The notes under the pieces: model-generated
Databases searched by the model: none
The model's input: only the letters and a program-made list of their open reading frames with translations
What the model was told of the DNA's origin: nothing
Shown: in pieces, positions 10,923 to 22,365 of the stretch
How positions within the stretch are numbered: position 1 is the stretch's first letter
How the letters are laid out: the number at the start of each line of letters is the position of its first letter
From: Cyrtodaria siliqua
Taxonomy: Eukaryota; Mollusca; Bivalvia; Adapedonta; Hiatellidae
Assembly (NCBI GenBank): GCA_037043455.1
Contig: JAWPHD010000088.1
Coordinates: 186,001-250,000 of the forward strand
Direction of reading: 5' to 3'
DNA length: 64,000 nucleotides
Position numbers and translations under genes: made by a program

Positions 10923-11021
10923 CATATTTAACTACCGCTCATGAACAGTCTCAATCAACCCGAGACTGCAATATTTCGTATGTGTCGTTTTCGGCCGTTT
11001 CCAAAGGTCCATTATCATACT
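10881..11021 (+). repeat. Repeated 3' tail of the GTPase gene with two hairpins
   Basis: It begins inside the coding region (GTTCTGCTCAACCCG) and runs past the stop. GAGCGGTAG and CTACCGCTC (10909-10937) form a perfect 9-bp stem, and CAGTCTC and GAGACTG (10947-10970) form a second. The copy at 5990-6133 keeps the second stem but has decayed in the first. It ends with the TTCCAAAGGTCCATTATC motif also found at 5477. It may be a mobile sequence that now supplies the gene's stop codon and 3' flank, or a relic of a second GTPase gene. Confidence 0.75.
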
Positions 11022-11333
11022 CTTTATTGATTGATAGTAAAATTACAGGGGCACATGCGCTCATGTTATATTTATCAAACATTCGAATTATCATCTAGAT
11101 TTATTATATGTAATATGTATATTTTTTACGTTAAATGTACATGAATATAACTTATTATAATGCTTATATATGTCCTATTTGAAGACTTATTTTGTATTCG
11201 TTATTCTATTATACCTTTAAACAGTGATTTAAGAATTGGACACTTGCTCACATTTGCCATAATCTCGAAGGACACAAGATAAAACTGCCAAATCTCGTTC
11301 TTCAATTTCTCATATTATAGTTAAGGCAGAACA

Positions 11334-11339
11334 AATAAA
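11334..11339 (+). other. Possible polyadenylation signal of the GTPase gene
   Basis: AATAAA about 410 bp after the stop codon, the first perfect hexamer noticed downstream. In AT-rich DNA it may be chance. Confidence 0.25.
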
Positions 11340-11357
11340 TTATATCACTACGCACAG

Positions 11358-11622
11358 GATATAATTGTCTTTAATTTGAGACCAGTCCCAGACTCCTGTT
11401 GTGAAATATGATGAATTCTATACAGGTTCAGAATTCAGCAAAACAACAACAACAACAGGAATAGCATAAAATAGGCCATAGTCTGACTTTCTAAATATTA
11501 TTTGTTGACATTTTGGCAAACATAGGATTATTCTGAAATACCAGTACATTCTAAACATAACTGTCTTTAATTTGAGACCATTTGCAGACTGTTTCTTTAT
11601 GAAATAAAATTTCTATAGAATT
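11358..11622 (+). repeat. Direct repeat pair (11358-11432 and 11556-11622)
   Basis: Both copies contain TGTCTTTAATTTGAGACCA followed by a CAGACT motif and ATGAAAT-like sequence, about 197 bp apart. Function unknown. Confidence 0.55.
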
Positions 11623-11699
11623 ACCAATGAAAGTGCCTACGTGGAATTTTGAGTATGGCTATCTGAAGGCATACGATGTAAATCTCTTGTTTATTTGTG

Positions 11700-11812
11700 T
11701 TTATGATGTCTTATTCATCTTTCAATTTGTTCTTTGCTTCTGTGTGTGTTTGTGGTTAACTGTCGTCCTTGAATGCTACTTTTCATGTTCGATTTTTATA
11801 TCTATATTTCAA
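11700..11812 (+). repeat. Dispersed ~90-120-bp repeat, copy 2
   Basis: Same order of motifs as 8637-8760 (TGAATGCTAC, TTCGATTTTTATATCTA). More diverged than copy 3. Confidence 0.5.
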
Positions 11813-12267
11813 CAAATCGAGATTGCCTGTGTCCCGTTAATGTGTTGTCACAAAAAACAAGTTTGAAGCATATAACGCTGCATGCACAGTGGCCGTATAG
11901 CTCTAGTAAGAGAAGTTTTAGTTGAATACACTTAACGTGCGTGCACTATTAAGGCGTCTAATCCCGCCGCCTGTTAGACTTGTCTTGACACGAGTCTTGA
12001 CGATGTTCATTATTTAACGGGAAGTTAGTAACTTTGGAATATAAGAAACACTGTACGATATGTCGTCTTGGGCATGAATGACTGTTGCTAAATTAACCTC
12101 TTAAATGCGCAACGTGTTGGCAAATTCATGTGTACTACAATGCATATTGCTTTTACGCCACGCGAACATGTTACATTTGAAGAATCTTTGACATAATTTA
12201 TGAAGTGTAGATTCTATGCTCATCCTTTATATTTGTTATTCATGTATTCATGGATTAGAGTGTAAGA

Positions 12268-12352
12268 CTGCAATTTTAGTTTGTTTCTATGCGTGTTTTT
12301 GACTGACTGTGGTTTTTGTATACTACATTTACTTTTCGACTTTTATATCTAC
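12268..12352 (+). repeat. Dispersed ~90-120-bp repeat, copy 3
   Basis: Contains GTTTCTATGCGTGTTTTTGA and TTCGACTTTTATATCTACTT, very close to copy 1 at 8637-8760. Confidence 0.6.
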
Positions 12353-13099
12353 TTTGTGCTAGTGTGCTAGTGTGCCATAAAATTCAATTGAATTCCATTC
12401 AAAAATTGTGCTTTAATTATTTGACATAAATCAATATTAAAGTACAACATGACTGTACTGGGCGAGTCATCGCATCATAATTATCATATCTGTCAGCTTG
12501 TTTAAAAATTCAATAATGAATCAGAATTGATGCTATATATTGTATTTAGTATTTTATTGTGTTAATAATTTAATTTAACTATGTAACTTGTCGTTGCCTG
12601 ATACTATACACGACAATATATTGACACATTGTACAATTAATAAGTATATTGTAGATTTTATGTATTACTGTTTTTTTACTGTACAAGACAACGGCCATAT
12701 GAGAATATGCTGTTGATCTTATCCGTTGTCCGTCGTAGTCTGTCCGTCGTTTTGTGTCATGTAATGTTCGTGTTTATTCCAATTAACCCCTTAACCATTT
12801 CAGATAATGGGATAAAGCTATGTGTTAATGTGTCATTAATAGTCGGTGTCTCATGAATCATTTTTTATAATGTCAACATCAGCGGTCAAGGTCATAGGTC
12901 TGGTTTAATATCATAGATAACGAGATGACATTTGATATGTGAATAAACTGTGTGTCACAAACCAGATCTAAAGCCAAGCAATTGTCAAGTCCAATTGGCC
13001 GTGGATCAACATACCGTTAATATGGATAAATAAGCTTTATTTAAAATAAAAAAAGAGTTGTTTAATGACTCATCAACACCTTAGCTTAGTTCATTTGAG
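12353..13099. other. AT-rich non-coding stretch
   Basis: No gene is recognised. GTCCGTCGTAGTCTGTCCGT near 12728 resembles pearl-type ends but no core repeats follow. A SINE-tail-like TTTAATGACTCATCAACAC is at about 13059. Confidence 0.4.
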
Positions 13100-15885
13100 T
13101 CTCCGCAGAGAGGCCTACTAAATACCACTAAGGACCACTAAGGACCACTAAGGGATCACTGAGGACCACTAAGAACAATTAGGAGGCACTTAGGGGTAAA
13201 AAATAGATAATAGGTAAACTGTTTCAGATGAAAGAAAAGTGGTGTTTAGATTATTTTTATGAAAGCATCTGCTACAAGTATCAGACATGATAAATTCAAT
13301 CAATCTGATACATACCCAGGACGTGGACTCTGCTTTATATGAGTTTCATTTTTTATTTTATTTATTAATTAATTAAAAAAAATATATCTTTTTTTGTTGA
13401 TCATTTTTTTATTTTTTTGATCATTTTGTTTATCTTTTTTTCTTTATCTTTTAAGATATATATTCTTTTTTTTTTTAACATGTGATAAATGAGTATTTAT
13501 TTTAACCTATGTATTGCCGTAACGTTTTACCATAAACAAAATAATTCCTCTAACATTGTATTTCAGTCATTTTTATAATTGAAGATGTTTGCTTCAAATA
13601 TCATTCTCTACCCTTTTCTCAAAAACACGGATGCACCAAAATAAGGAAGCACATAATAGTAATAGACCATTTAATAATCGTCTTATATCGATTGCATCAT
13701 TATACTTGCCATTAAAGTGCACATTAAATTTATATTTCATTTATAAGTTGAACACCAACGTTTTCAGTATATCATATTGTTTGTTCATTTCTTATGGTTT
13801 TTACTGTCTTCAGCAAAACAATAAAAAAAAATCACCTACCTACCAACTTTTAAAATCATGGGTCGGGAAACAGCATGTATTTTTTAAGGAAGGCCTAATG
13901 TATATTTATATATACTATATGCCAATTTGTGATTTTCGAATGCTAATACAAATCAATTTAAAATAACTATTAATGAAAACGAAAACTAAAAATTAGCATC
14001 TATTCGGCCCTCTATAGTTATTCATCCTGTATAATTTTGACTTTAAAAATGCTTGAATATAATAATAAAAAAAGTTTTCAATGTTTCATCCTTAGGCCGT
14101 CATAATATACTATTGGTGCAACATAGCCAACCGTTTATAATATGTAAAAAAACAAACTCTTTGAACTAATTATATTATAACATCATTAGTAAGTATCAAA
14201 GTCAAAATGCATATTAAATTTAACTTAAAATATGTTCAGCTTTTTAGTTCAGATTATGTTGCAAGGAAAATCGATTAAAACATTATATTCACATTTTTTT
14301 GTTGTTGTTTTTTTAAAAAGATATGCATTTAAATTTAGAAATTGACAAATTAGCAAACCGTTTATAATATGTAAAAAACAAACTCTTTGAACTAATTCTA
14401 TTTATTATAACATCATTAGTAAGTATCAAAGTTAAAATGCATATTAAATTTAATATTTTCGGCTTTTTATTTCAGATGACGTTTAATTCCATATTTTATT
14501 TCCTTTACACCAATCTCTTCATCTTTCGTCAGTTTTTGCGCACAATATGACCTATTTATGTGTCGACGTGCCGTAAAACACCATTCATTCATTCATTCCT
14601 TTACGCCAAAAATATCACTGAGGCTTAATCATTGCTTGTTTGATTAATCAAACATAGTGATTTCATACTAATTGATTAACATGCAGGTAACAGATTGACA
14701 TACAGTGTTTATACAAGAAATATGTGAAGAAAAGTTCTCGGTCTTTGATTGGTCAAATGGCGTGGTAAGAGGGCGTAGTAAGGTACATGTTTGACAAGTC
14801 GGATGAATCAGGTAGTGCTTTCAAGATATAGAATGATTAACTGCTGCATCCGGTGTGATTTATTAAATATGAAATCAGTGTGACTAAATATATCAATTTT
14901 AATTTATAAAAATGTCCTGTTATAGAAACCGAACAATGGCTCTGTCTAATTTTGCATGCGATAATATTGCTTTCAGTATACAGAATGATTAAATGTTACA
15001 TCAGGTGTGATATATTTAAACTGGGCTGATAATTAAATATAAATATACGTACCTCTTTTATGTACTAAATCAATATATAGCCCTGATGTAAATTATATAT
15101 AAAATCAGTATTATAAACATGATAAATTTATTAATTTATAAAAGTGTCCAGTTATAGAAACCGAACAATGGCTCTGTCTAATATCGCAAGCCTTGCAATT
15201 TGTATTTTGCAATCAACACGTGGCACTAATCCTATCAACGAAATAAGTAAAAGTTGTAAAGGTGAGATGTCTTTACAAGTAATTAAATAACAATTCACTG
15301 TCTATACAGAACACACTTATACAAACTTAGTCCAATAGCAGTTGCTGATATTTTTTTCATTCTAATTTATTTACAAAGGAAACAGCAAACACTATTGGAG
15401 AGAAAATATTTTTTTTTTAAGGTAAATCTGCGAAACAATGACGTTTTGAATTTTCGCGAATCCTTAGGAATGTGAAATAGCACTTTTTATAAAACCTTTG
15501 TATGTCTGTAAAAGGGCACTGTAAATGATACACAACAACACTTTTAGTTGGTTTCATGTTTATTAACATTCAAATCCCCTTAAAAGTATGATACAGACAT
15601 ATATACATTTTACAATATTATTTTTAAGTCAACTATTGTTTTTAACTTTCTCTGCCTGTCGTTTACCAGTCTGTGCGCGAGATTTTGTATGCGTTTAATT
15701 ATCCTGACATGCAGTTTATCAACTAATTATCAATTAAATATATTAATTCATTCTTAGTGGTCCTTAGTGGCCCCTTAGTGGTCCTTAGTGGTCCTTATTG
15801 ACCCCTTAGTGGTCCTTATTGACCCCTTAGTGGTCCTTAGTGCCCCTTAGTGGTCCTTAGTGGTACTTAGCACCGCAGGGAGAAG
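13100..15885. mobile_element. Foldback-like element with minisatellite inverted ends
   Basis: The left arm (about 13115-13195) is an imperfect array of ACCACTAAGG units. The right arm (15753-15875) is an array of the inverse complement CCTTAGTGGT, with about eleven units. The outermost bases also mirror each other: CTCCGCAG on the left, CTGCGG preceded by CTCC on the inverse of the right. The 2.6-kb interior is AT-rich and non-coding. It holds internal duplications at 14127-14222/14354-14452 (about 95% alike by eye) and 14822-14960/14975-15192, the latter sharing GAAACCGAACAATGGCTCTG. Drosophila FB/Galileo elements have this architecture. No transposase is seen; a 125-codon frame at 13589-13966 lacks an ATG start and any known motif. 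Confidence 0.6.
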
Positions 15886-16933
15886 ATAATGATACCTAAG
15901 AATTCGGGAACCTTCTGATTAGAATAGAGTACCTTTTTACGTGAAGTATTGACGGACATTATGGTGGACATGAGAGTCAGCGACGTCTTATCTATTTGAA
16001 GAAGATTCAAAATGTAATGTCATTGTTTTATACCGTCTTTTGTTTATTAATGGTGTAAATGAAGGTTTATATTATTGCTCGTTTTCTGTGCTGATATGCT
16101 GTAAATTGTTTAATTTGTTTGAAGAGACATACTCTTCTAATGCATAAGTGAACGAAAATCAAAATATAAAATTTCTATTTACATACATGTAACTGTAAAT
16201 ATACATCTTATAGTCCATGTTTATATTTTTATTGCAAATATTTCCCACCATTAACATTTATATTGTTAATACTTTTGTCTGTTTTGTAATGTTGTAAATA
16301 GTTTATTTCAGTGCACCAATATACCGATTGTTTTAATCGTAATAGTTAAAACATTGTCATTATGTTGACACGTTTATGAAACAGTAATGTAAACATTTAG
16401 TTTTGTTGATAGAAAGAAGACGTAGACACATCACAAATTATTAAATGATTTGTATTTGGACACGAAAACACACAAGTATAAGGTTAAACAATATTATATG
16501 TTTTTGTTGAAGAGATGATGAAACAGATTTCCATTGTAAACTAAAATGGTATTTATTTAAACAACTTCATGGCATTATTATTATTATTACACGATATGAA
16601 ATATAAGCCTGTTCTTTTAGTTGACATTTTTTAAGAAATATGTGTAATATTATTGAGTTTCTATGGTAACCATGATGCGTCAAATATTTTAATATATGTT
16701 ACATGTAGTATTGAGCAAACTGTGATGGCAACTTTTAATTTAATAATATAAACAAGGTTAAATGAAAAATCTGTTTTTAGAATGTGGGTGTTTTCACATC
16801 CTAAATGTAGATGCTGATGGGTAACTATATGCACTATTGAAATATGATGAGACTTGCAAGCGTAGTCAATGTTACTTTCAAAGACAGGTAGACATTTTCT
16901 ACAAGCTTATTGTTTAACTTTTATGATGTCGCG
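15886..16933. other. AT-rich non-coding stretch
   Basis: No gene, RNA or clear repeat is seen. Confidence 0.4.
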
Positions 16934-17330
16934 TTTTAGCTCAACTGATCTAAAGCCTCAAGTTAGCATTTGTGACTGTTCTCCCGGCGTCCATCATTAC
17001 TAGCAAACGGCTTGTTCTCAAAAACTATCAAACCGATGTTAACCAAATGTCAGAGTAGATTCAATCCAATTTTATACAAATAATGTCGGTAGGATAAGTC
17101 ATCCAAAATGGCTGCCGATAGTCAAAAGCAAATAACTAAATGCTGTACCTTTAGATGCGTTACATAATTAGCCCGTATATTTGTTATCTAATCTATTTAA
17201 GATTGCCTGCCATTTGTTCTGTGCACAAGTTCAATTAAGTTCTAACAGTTTCCCACAAAACTTTAAAAATCGTATTCTCCAAACCTAAAGAGCCAAATGC
17301 ATTAAACGTTTACTTAAACAGATCTATTGA
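16934..17330. mobile_element. Fragment of a pearl/Helentron-like element
   Basis: It starts with TTTTAGCTCAACTGATC, close to the TTAGCTCACCTGAGC-type start typical of these elements, then a CGGCGTCCATC stretch, AAACGGCTTGTTCTC, CCAAAATGGCTGCCGATAG and an AGAGCCAAATGC block homologous to the repeats at 5011-8075. Only one or two degenerate units remain. Confidence 0.5.
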
Positions 17331-19941
17331 CAGGAAGGTACAACAATATGTCCACAGCAGACCATGGAGTAAAATTATAGCCACTCGGGGTGTCATATGA
17401 TAATACAACAAGCTAAACAGGGAACACTGAAACAAATTCTTACTTTGAGAAGATGCTTGGACTCGTAGCATTCATATTTTGCATGCATCATTATATTTCC
17501 ATAGGAAAAGGTGTGTGTGTATCTGAAGTAAATGGGTCCAGAAAAGCACTGTCCCGGGTCGCCTCCCGTGGTACGATAATTATAGAGATTCGTCAGTTTT
17601 ACTAGATAAAAGAACATGTGAGCCGAGGGCATTTGTGTACTGCATGTGGCGTCTTATTGACACAAAATCATTACCTTTTTGCAACAACTTACAATAACGT
17701 TCCCGAGGTTAAACACAGTCCAACATTGAAGAGACACATGCTCCTGTATTCGAGATAGTGACAATTTAGTGCGTTAGTATTGAAGTTACTTAATAAGTGT
17801 GTTAGTATAATTGATTTACTGGGATCAAAAATAGACGCACTCCAGCGTTCAACGTAATTAGTAAATGGATATATAGATAAATCAAACAACGACCCTCGTT
17901 AACCTTCGTTTCGAAAACAGATAAACCAAATCATCCGTTTGTCGCATGAAGCGTCATGGAGAATCAAGTGCTACTTGTACAACAAACGTCCATTGGCAAC
18001 TAAATAGGTCTTTCCTATTGACAAAATATTTGATATAGGTTAGGGACAATTTTAATTTTGATATCTTTAAACTACCTGGACTATTACAATAAGTTTAACC
18101 TGGAGCTTCATATTAAGGTATAGATTAAAGATGTTTATATGTATATCTGGCGACAAATCTGGCATCGCCCATTGTGTCTGTCTTATTCATTTACATTAGC
18201 TTATTTATGAATAACTTTAGCATTTTATTCACATGGGTGTCTTGTTTGTTTGTGTTTTTAGTATTAGTAGAATGCTTTTATATTAGTTAAAATAAACAGA
18301 GATTGTGTTGTTGTTTTATAGTGAATACAGATTGATTATCAGAAAACAGAACATAATTAAAAATGATTAATTGGACATAAAATAAAAAACAGATTGTAAC
18401 TTTATAATTTAAATGTTAGGTACATGTAGAATAGCATTAGCTAAACTATACATGTAACCATAACACACCACTTTTAATGCTTGAACGATTCTAATTAATT
18501 TTCTTAGTTTAGTTATCCGTATTACTTTTTATCTATTATGCTTAGGAACATTTATGATTTGAAATGTGTTTCCCCGACAGAGATCTGGAAACGTTTGCAC
18601 TTACTCCATATTTCTGACGTTTGTATACTAAATGGAATCGACTTTGGCATAAGTTCGTTCAATCACATACATGTCTGTATGCTTTTAGACTACAATAATA
18701 ATTCTAATACACTTGCAAAAAATAAAATATTGCCGTTGAAACGTGTTGGTGTCTCTTTCCCTTTTATTTTTAATCTTGAAAACCGTGATATTAGCTCCCA
18801 ATTGCTAGGTAAATACAAAACAATGTCGTCATTACAACGTACATTTGCCAGTGCATGTTGCTTGTTGTCCGTAATATCACAACTTATTTCGTTTTTTTAT
18901 ATTATATATACATGAACATTAATGTGTTATACTTATATTGCCTATTAATACTGCTTTGGTTTTTAGAGAATAAAACTTGGAGGGGATATCTTTATTAAAG
19001 CTGTCCCATTTTATTCAGATTAAATAGGGTAAGAGTTAGGTTTGTTGCACCCTGGAATCTGGTGTAAACCTCTGTGTCCTTTTTGCCACTGACCGTTCCA
19101 AGGCGGTTGACCTATTGTATATTGTCAACCCTATTGTTCCAAGATGTAATTGATATTATAAGTTTTAAAGTAAACGTATTGAAATAAACTCCAATAGATC
19201 ATACGCTCTGATGTTTCACATTCATTGCAGCCAGATATATTTGGAAGTAGTTGCATGTAGCTATAAAGATTTCTCAAAATGTACGCCATTGTTTCAAGTC
19301 TGGTTAAATTATTCGGAGTGACACATTTATTGTAATTCAAATCTAAACATCTCGAAATATCACATTTCTGTTAAAGACAACTAACTAGCAATTATAGCTC
19401 AAATTTTAAGTGTTTTCAAAATATCGAAGTAATTGTATTTACTGCAAACATTGACAACACGTACTTGTCCATATTTCCGCAGGACAGGTTAAATTGAAAT
19501 AATTATTTTCATTTTTTTTGCTCAAACCCACTGCAGGACAATGACTATTTTTGTGTAATCTAAACAGAACAAAAAACAAAACTATCCAGAGAATATACGA
19601 ATAACTTCCGATCAACCCTTTTCAATTGTCATGACAATTGTTCAGTTGGTAAAGAAAAGAAATTGGATTTTCAAAAATAAGATTATTGATTTCAATTGAC
19701 TGTCAAAATGTTGGATACCACTTCATTTAAAATAATCCAAATAAATTCAAAACATTTTATGACAACCGTTCAAGGAATGATGACGGAAATAATTCGTTGC
19801 AAACAAAATAAGTTTGGTGTGGTATTCACACAAATATAGCTTTGCGAATTGGTGAAGCAATAAAGCAAATTTTTGGTGCAATCTTCATAAAAAATAAAAC
19901 GGAAAACATCTCCAATCTTGTCTTATCTTGTCGTGCCAAGT
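17331..19941. other. Non-coding stretch
   Basis: No gene is recognised. A 125-codon open frame at 18538-18915 starts with ATG but has no known motif. A perfect 18-bp palindrome (CAATTGTCATGACAATTG) is at 19623-19640. A GACCGTTCCAAGGCGGT motif at 19090 resembles 8279. Confidence 0.4.
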
Positions 19942-21075
19942 CATTGTTGTTGTTTTTTGCCGCAGTAGAACCAAGTAACAACAACCTGTGTTTTGAGTCA
20001 TGTATAAATCCTATCCATGCAAGAACGAGGAAATTTCCTCGTTTTGCAGCAGTAGTGCCCAGTAACAACAGACTGCGTTTTGAAACTTTTGAATCCCATC
20101 CCTATAAAAACGAGGAAATTTCCTCGTGTTTTTCCGCAGTAGAACCAAGTAACAACAGACTGTGTTTTGAGTCATGTGATAATCCTATCAATGTAAAAAC
20201 GAGGAAATTTCCTCGTTTTGCAGCAGTAGTACCCAGTAACAACAAACTGTGTTTTGAGTCACGTGTAAATCCTATCCATGTAAAAACGAGGAAATTTCCT
20301 CGTTTTGCAGCAGCAGTGCCCAGTAACAACAAACTGTGTTTTGAATCATGTGTAAATCCTATCCATGCAAGAACGAGGAAATTTCCTCGTTTTGCAGCAG
20401 TAGTGCCCAGTAACAACAAACTGCGTTTTGAAACTTTTGTAGATCCCATCCCTGTAAAAACGAGGAAATTTCCTTGTGTTTTGCCGCAGTAGAACCAAGT
20501 AAAAACAAAGTGTGTTGTGAGTTATGTGTAAATCCTATCCATTTAAAACCGAGGAAATTTCCTCGTTTTGCAGCAGTAGTGCCCAGTAACAACAAACTGC
20601 GTTTTGAAACTTTTGTAGATCCCATCCCTGTAAAAACGAGGAAATTTCCTCGTGTTTTGCCGCAGTAGAACCAAGTAAAAACAAAGTGTGTTGTGAGTTA
20701 TGTGTAAATCCTATCCATTTAAAACCGAGGAAATTTCCTCGTTTTGCAGCAGTAGTGCCCAGTAACAACAAACTGTCTTTTGAGCCTTTTGTAGATCCAT
20801 GTAACAATAAACTGTGTTTTGAGTCTTTTGTAGATCCTATCTATGTAAAAACGAGGAAATGTCCTCGTTTTTTTGCCGCAGTAGTGCCAAGTAACAACAA
20901 ACTGTGTTTTGAGTCATGTGTATATCCTATCCATGCAAGAACGAGTTTTTGCCGCAGCAGTGCCCAGTAACGAGAAACTGTGTTTTGTGTCATGTGTAAA
21001 TCCTATTCATGTAATAACGAGGTAATTTCCTCGTTTTGTCACAATAGTGCCAAGTAACAAAACAATAATATGTTG
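19942..21075. repeat. 87-bp satellite array, about 12 units, with dimeric higher order
   Basis: Units are marked by the perfect palindrome CGAGGAAATTTCCTCG at 20026, 20111, 20200, 20287, 20374, 20550, 20637 and 20726, with altered versions at 20461, 20852, 20942 and 21018. Spacing is mostly 85-89 bp. Other shared motifs are CAGCAGTAGTGCCCAGTAAC and AAATCCTATCCATG. Segments 20374-20549 and 20550-20725 are 176-bp dimers that differ at about one base, so the array grew recently by dimer duplication. Long open frames on both strands arise because 87 is a multiple of three. Confidence 0.9.
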
Positions 21076-22152
21076 TGTCATGAAAAAGAAAAGACCACGA
21101 ATATGTAGTTTTTGTGATTTACACAATCAACTGACGAGACACTTTTTAAACAAATAAATACATAATTTAAATAACAATTTATAGAGGATATTTGTTGGTT
21201 TGTCGTGAATATAGGATTTATTTTCATCTCGAAGTGAGAAAACTTATATTGTATCGTGCTTTAGCATGGTAACCTTTTTCTTGTAACAGGCATGGGTCTA
21301 CACTATAAACAACGCATATTACATCTAGACGGTGTACAATGAATTTTTTCAATCTCAAGTATCCTGTATAATATAGCTTTCCTGGTGACATATGTGCTTA
21401 ACCTACAATATTTGGGATAGTATTCGCCGATTTGTTACCAATACAGTGGCGAATGAGCTTTTGTATCGACACGAATACACAAAAGTCGTGGGGCCACCCG
21501 CTTCGTTATTTTTGTTTACACAGACGTGTTCAGTTAGCTAGACAGGGCTTGGACATGAGTAATACTGGACTAGTGGGGCGTATGCCACGAACATTAAATT
21601 GGTGTTGAAGCCTAACTTCAAGAAGATATCGGCTAAATAATAGAGTATCTGCCTATCTGCCTCTTGCGGTCAAAGCTGTCCGTCATCTTGGAAAAGCTAC
21701 ACGGTCAACAAAAAACTCTACACGGTTTCACGTACCAGACAGTGAACTAAGGAGACACTTTTTAAACAAGTAGATAACTCATTGAAATAACGTTATACCA
21801 GATGCATTTCCCTTACCAAAACGAATAACTGTTTATTCAAATTACAAACCATTATTATTTAATGTATTTTAAAATAGTTAAAGCCCAGTTCATATATAAA
21901 GGTCGGATTCTCCTAAAGATGGTTTATTATTAATGCATGTTTGAGATAAGACAATGTTTACGGACACATTGTTCAATACGACGAAAGTTTACTGAATATA
22001 AATATGTGTTGTATGAAATCTTCTATGCGGCTTTCTTTCTGTAATTTCTAAACCTATTAATAAAGCGCGTATCGAGAAAATTGTGCAGTGTATCGAATTA
22101 TGTTTAACATTATTTGAGCTCTTACCAGCAAAAACGTGGTTTGTACTTCGCT
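21076..22152. other. Non-coding stretch
   Basis: No gene or clear repeat is recognised between the satellite and the GATATC array. Confidence 0.4.
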
Positions 22153-22365
22153 TAGAGAGATATCTTGTTTTCAGAGATATCTATGTAAGTTAAAGAGATA
22201 TCTATGTATCACTAAGAGATATCTCTTTAGGACAGAGATATCTCCATTACAAAATAAGATATATCATCAGAGCGAGAGATATCTCTTAAAAACAGATATC
22301 TCTCAAAGAACAGAGATATCTCTTTAAAAAGAGATACATCCTGAAGTTAAAGAGACATCTCTCTA
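22153..22365. repeat. Array of AGAGATATCTCT palindromes about 20 bp apart
   Basis: GATATC cores lie at 22159, 22176, 22197, 22218, 22237, 22278, 22295 and 22315, with degenerate ones near 22258 and 22333, and AGAGACATCTCTC ends the run at 22351. The palindromes recur every 17-21 bp while the spacers differ in sequence. It stops about 40 bp before the left end of element A. It is a short satellite or a cluster of protein-binding sites; which is unknown. Confidence 0.75.

Noticed and set aside
18538..18915. 125-codon ATG frame
   Set aside because: No recognisable domain, no neighbouring gene, and of a length expected by chance in 64 kb read in six frames.
19842..20970. Long open frames on both strands (up to 216 codons)
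   Set aside because: They follow the 87-bp satellite, whose period is a multiple of three; the peptide is just the translated repeat, and stops appear where the period slips.
19942..21075. CRISPR array
   Set aside because: The whole 87-bp unit is repeated, not a short repeat with unique spacers; the context is an animal genome.
22153..22365. CRISPR array made of GATATC repeats
   Set aside because: Repeats are ~12 bp with ~8-bp spacers, far too short, and in eukaryotic context.
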